A DNA stretch of 64,000 nucleotides, from positions 356,036 to 420,035 of the forward strand of contig JXTB01000146.1 in NCBI GenBank assembly GCA_002914805.1. Direction: 5' to 3'. Below, piece after piece: positions 61,319-64,000 of this stretch. The translations under genes were made by a program, and so were the position numbers. Each line of letters starts with the position of its first letter. Within the stretch, counting starts at the first letter, position 1. The notes beneath the pieces are model-generated. The model made no database searches, was not told the origin of the DNA, and was given only the letters and a program-made list of their open reading frames with translations. The stretch comes from Parasponia andersonii (lineage: Eukaryota; Streptophyta; Magnoliopsida; Rosales; Cannabaceae).

Positions 61319-62074
61319 ATATTCCAACATTGTGGGGTTGCACCAAATATTCCAACAATTACTTCCCTAAAGTCACCACTTCTGTAGGCACAAACTTTGA
61401 GGATAAGACCACTCCTTCAAATGAATTTTCGTTACACTAGGAATGCCAGAGAGATACTCTTATTAAATCACTCCCTTTTTTTCCCAATGTGTATTGAGCA
61501 TTGAATAGTTACCAATAAACAAGCTAACGAGTTTATTTAGATAATTAACAAATTCTTATACCCTGAAGGACAGAATTCTACTTTACAGTGTGCACCATTG
61601 ATGACACAGCCAATGTCCCACCGGCGCTTACAAACATAATGCTAAAAATTTCCTTCTGAAACTAACTTACAAATCATTTCGTATGCAAGATTAATATGTA
61701 TATAGATTTCAAGGAGAGGAGATACGAATTACTTATGTACTCTTCTAGACAAATCCAAGCTATGATAACTTCAAATCAGTGATGGAAGATGCAACATCTT
61801 AAAAACTTAATCTAAAATATATAAACTTGCGGTAAGTTCCAAGTTTGTGACCTAGGAAGTTCAAGGGAACATTTTTTTTAAGGAAAAGTTTTAAAAGGAT
61901 ATGCTTATATAATTGATAGGTGAAGAATATTAATTTTTTTCATTTAAAAATTTTTAGGATATGAATCAAATGATAACCTAGGGCTAGACTTTTGATTTAC
62001 CAATCAATTGTTCCCCTCACTTGCAATAAAAATCACCTAATATAAAGTACACCTACGATAATACCTGGGCTCAT
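61316..62074. other. 3' flank of the UBA2-type gene
   Basis: Probable 3' UTR and downstream DNA of the minus-strand gene ending at 62075. No other feature was recognised. Confidence 0.5.
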
Positions 62075-63583
62075 CTAGTTCCCCATGTATGTTGAAGCAC
62101 CACCGTATTGCCCACCACCGTGCTGCCCTCTTCCAGAACTTCCCTGCCCTATCTGCTGATTCGGGTAACCACCCTGCATTCCCCCTTGATTCCCATATCC
62201 TCCAATCATACCAGAACTTATATTAGCTTGATTCCCATAAGCACCCTGCATTCCAGTACCGGTTCCTACCATTCCCGGGGTCACAGCCGCAGTAGTCCCC
62301 AACGTCCCCAACAAGTTAGTCAACCCTAAACCAGCGCCCTGAGTAGCAAGCAACGCCGTCAGCGCTTGCCCAAGTGCAGGGTTCAACGCCTGAGCAGCCG
62401 CCGCCGCCGCCGCCGCTCCCTGGCTGAATCCAACCCCAGCTCCACCTGGTGCCATCAAGTGCCCCGTCCCAGCTGTAGCCCCGCCACCGACAAACCCAGG
62501 ATTGTCATTCCTCTGGAACTGAGCACCACCGTGTTGTTTATGGTTATGGTTGTGGTTGTGGTTATGGTGATTATGCTGTTGGGACTTGCCCGGTTTAGGA
62601 CCATCAATAGCTTTCTGGCAATGCAAAATGTGGCCGTCAAAGTTCTTGTGTGGCTCGTCAAGAGCCTTCTTCGCGCCCTCTACCGTCCTGTACACAAACA
62701 AACAAAACCCTTTAGGCTTCCCAGTATGCTTATCGAGCCCCAACGGCCCCTCCTCAATTTCCCCATACTTGGAGAAAAACGTAAGCAGCTTCTGCGGGTC
62801 CAGCTCCGCCCCAACATTGCTCACATAAATCTTCCTCTGTGTGTACTCGGAAACCAGCGTCTGCGGCTGCGCAGCCGCTGAAGCACCGGCACTCGGAGCC
62901 GGAACCGGGCCAATTGACGCAAGTTGGCACGCCGTCATCCGGTTACCAATCTTCTTCTGAGGCTCCTTCAGCGCCCTCCGCGCTCCGGCACGTCTCTTGA
63001 AGACGATAAAGCCGTACCCTTTGGACTTCCCGGAGACCTTATCGCAGACGGCCTTGCATTCCTCAATCTCGCCGTACTGAACAAAGGCGTTCTTCAGGGT
63101 CTCGGCGTTGGTGTCCCAACCAAGGCCGTGGACGAAAATCTTGCGGTGGACCGGGTCCTCGTCCGCCACCTTCCGGATCCGATCAGCCACGTCGCGGTGC
63201 TTATCCGCTGCTTCCCGGAGCAGATTAACAAGCTCTTCCTTTCCGAACGGTTCCAGAAGTTTCTGAATCGGCTCCTCCTCCCCATCATCATCGTCATCGT
63301 AATTTCCTGATGCAGACGCCTTGGCCGTCGGATTTACTTGATCTTCGTCGCCTTCTTCTTCTTCTTCTTCCTCTTCTTCGTATTCTTCTTCAACTTCTTC
63401 GTACTCTTCTTCTTCTTCTTCTTCTGCTTCTTCGTCTTCTTCCTCAATTTCTTCTACTTCTTCGTCTTCTTCTGGGTAATCATGGGGTTTTGGTTCCTCA
63501 ATAATCTGTTGCTGTTGTTGGTGCGTCTTGGGGCGTTGGCTAGGCTGGTTGGATCTAGGCTCTGGCTTTCGTTTCTTCGCCAT
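62075..63583 (-). CDS. UBA2: UBP1-associated protein 2-type RNA-binding protein (two RRMs)
   Basis: An intronless frame of 502 residues starting MAKKRKPEPRSNQ, with a nuclear-signal-like basic start. Residues 37-80 are a nearly pure Glu/Asp tract. EEPIQKLLEPFGKEELVNLL and DRIRKVADEDPVHRK precede RRM1 (about 148-222; RNP2 KIFVHGLGW, RNP1 KGYGFIVF). RRM2 lies at about 251-326 (RNP2 KIYVSNVGAE, RNP1 KGFCLFVY). A His/Asn repeat (HNHNHNHNH) and a long Gly/Ala/Gln-rich tail follow. This order matches the Arabidopsis UBA2a/b/c family, nuclear proteins that bind U-rich 3' UTRs, associate with UBP1 and respond to ABA and wounding. Which of the paralogues it is cannot be told. The start codon is supported by the family's MAKKRK/MTKKRK opening. 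Confidence 0.96.
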   Translation of the reverse strand: MAKKRKPEPRSNQPSQRPKTHQQQQQIIEEPKPHDYPEEDEEVEEIEEEDEEAEEEEEEEYEEVEEEYEEEEEEEEEGDEDQVNPTAKASASGNYDDDDDGEEEPIQKLLEPFGKEELVNLLREAADKHRDVADRIRKVADEDPVHRKIFVHGLGWDTNAETLKNAFVQYGEIEECKAVCDKVSGKSKGYGFIVFKRRAGARRALKEPQKKIGNRMTACQLASIGPVPAPSAGASAAAQPQTLVSEYTQRKIYVSNVGAELDPQKLLTFFSKYGEIEEGPLGLDKHTGKPKGFCLFVYRTVEGAKKALDEPHKNFDGHILHCQKAIDGPKPGKSQQHNHHNHNHNHNHKQHGGAQFQRNDNPGFVGGGATAGTGHLMAPGGAGVGFSQGAAAAAAAAQALNPALGQALTALLATQGAGLGLTNLLGTLGTTAAVTPGMVGTGTGMQGAYGNQANISSGMIGGYGNQGGMQGGYPNQQIGQGSSGRGQHGGGQYGGASTYMGN

Positions 63584-64000
63584 TAGTACGGACGGACTGC
63601 AGCTTCAGACAGAGGAGTGGGGGGTCGAGGGTTAGGGTTTCAATGTGGAGCTAGCGACGGCACCCAAAGTCCAAAGTCCAAAGTCCAAAGGCCAAAGTCA
63701 GAATCGCTGAATCGGCTCTTTTCATTTTGTTTTTCTTCTTTTATATTTTCTTGATTTCTGTTCTCTGTTTTCTTTTTAATTGCGATTTTATTTGCAAAAA
63801 CTTTTGTCTCTTTATCGTGTGCATAGTCCTGTCCAAACTGTGTACTAACTACTAGGTATCTTCCAACAATGTTTCTATGTTTAGGTGTGTTTTTTATTTT
63901 AAAAAAAAAAAAAAAAAAAGGTTAATGAGATTGAGAAATGTTACTCACACACACTACTCTTTTTCTCAGTTTTTGACGCGTGGTATCAATTTAGTTTTTT
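63584..64000 (-). promoter_or_regulatory. 5' leader and promoter region of the UBA2-type gene
   Basis: On the minus strand a telo-box-like AAACCCTAAC (63640-63631) lies about 50 bp before the start codon, followed by CCTCGACC. Telo boxes are common near transcription starts of plant housekeeping and translation-related genes. Farther up are five tandem copies of a ccaaagt 7-mer (63664-63698) and a poly-A run (63901-63919). No confident TATA box was seen. Confidence 0.55.

Noticed and set aside
62366..63310. Plus-strand frames of 80-171 codons within the UBA2-type gene
   Set aside because: They are antisense shadows of a fully supported two-RRM coding sequence.
63338..63586. Phe/Leu-rich frames on the plus strand at the 5' end of the UBA2-type gene
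   Set aside because: They are the antisense of the Glu-rich GAA/GAG tract of UBA2 and of its start region.

Overview
The window is nuclear DNA of a flowering plant, most likely a eudicot. It is AT-rich, has intron-split genes with GT/AG borders, and carries plant-type Ty3 and copia retroelements, hAT, Mutator-like and Tourist-like elements, and tRNA-derived SINEs. There is one assembly gap of Ns (45401-45989). No species can be named from the sequence alone.

Four protein-coding genes are well supported, and I reconstructed their exons by hand. NRPB4 (+, 24107-26295, 6 exons, 138 aa) encodes the RNA polymerase II stalk subunit RPB4. A PDCD2-like gene (-, 41246-44837, 7 exons, 376 aa) encodes a probable 40S ribosome-assembly factor. 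ABCF5 (-, 47007-51828, 9 exons, 715 aa) encodes a twin-ATPase ABCF protein with a transit-peptide-like N-terminus. A UBA2-type gene (-, 62075-63583, intronless CDS, 502 aa) encodes a two-RRM RNA-binding protein. The PDCD2-like and ABCF5 genes are adjacent in the same orientation, which to my recollection matches Arabidopsis At5g64830/At5g64840.

Layout. 1-8378: decayed Ty3 chromovirus of the Tekay/Del type, with its 5' LTR cut by the window edge. 8379-13727: gene-free AT-rich DNA with a SINE, a 101-bp tandem duplication and an LTR-like relic. 13728-24505: nested tandem duplications. The 5' part and first exon of NRPB4 occur twice, about 9.7 kb apart. Between them lie a 2.2-kb unit in two copies and an internally deleted hAT transposon whose 3' half is duplicated. 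24107-26295: NRPB4. 26296-33463: a 71-bp-arm hairpin, a fully palindromic 0.93-kb Mutator-like element, and a non-coding copia-type (LARD-like) element with one LTR and a GC-rich array of 55-bp repeats. 33464-41245: gene-free, with a hAT-like element. 41246-51828: the PDCD2-like/ABCF5 pair, with a clean hAT MITE in a PDCD2-like intron. 51829-54689: gene-free. 54690-58296: a 3.6-kb head-to-head foldback element carrying two diverged ULP1 cysteine-protease relics and arms built of tandem repeats, with a SINE inserted in one arm. 58297-64000: MITEs, then the UBA2-type gene.

The genes are housekeeping genes for transcription, ribosome assembly/translation and RNA binding. They do not form a pathway together. 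The most unusual structures are the ULP1 foldback, the duplicated NRPB4 first exon, and the non-coding LTR element with its GC-rich repeat array.
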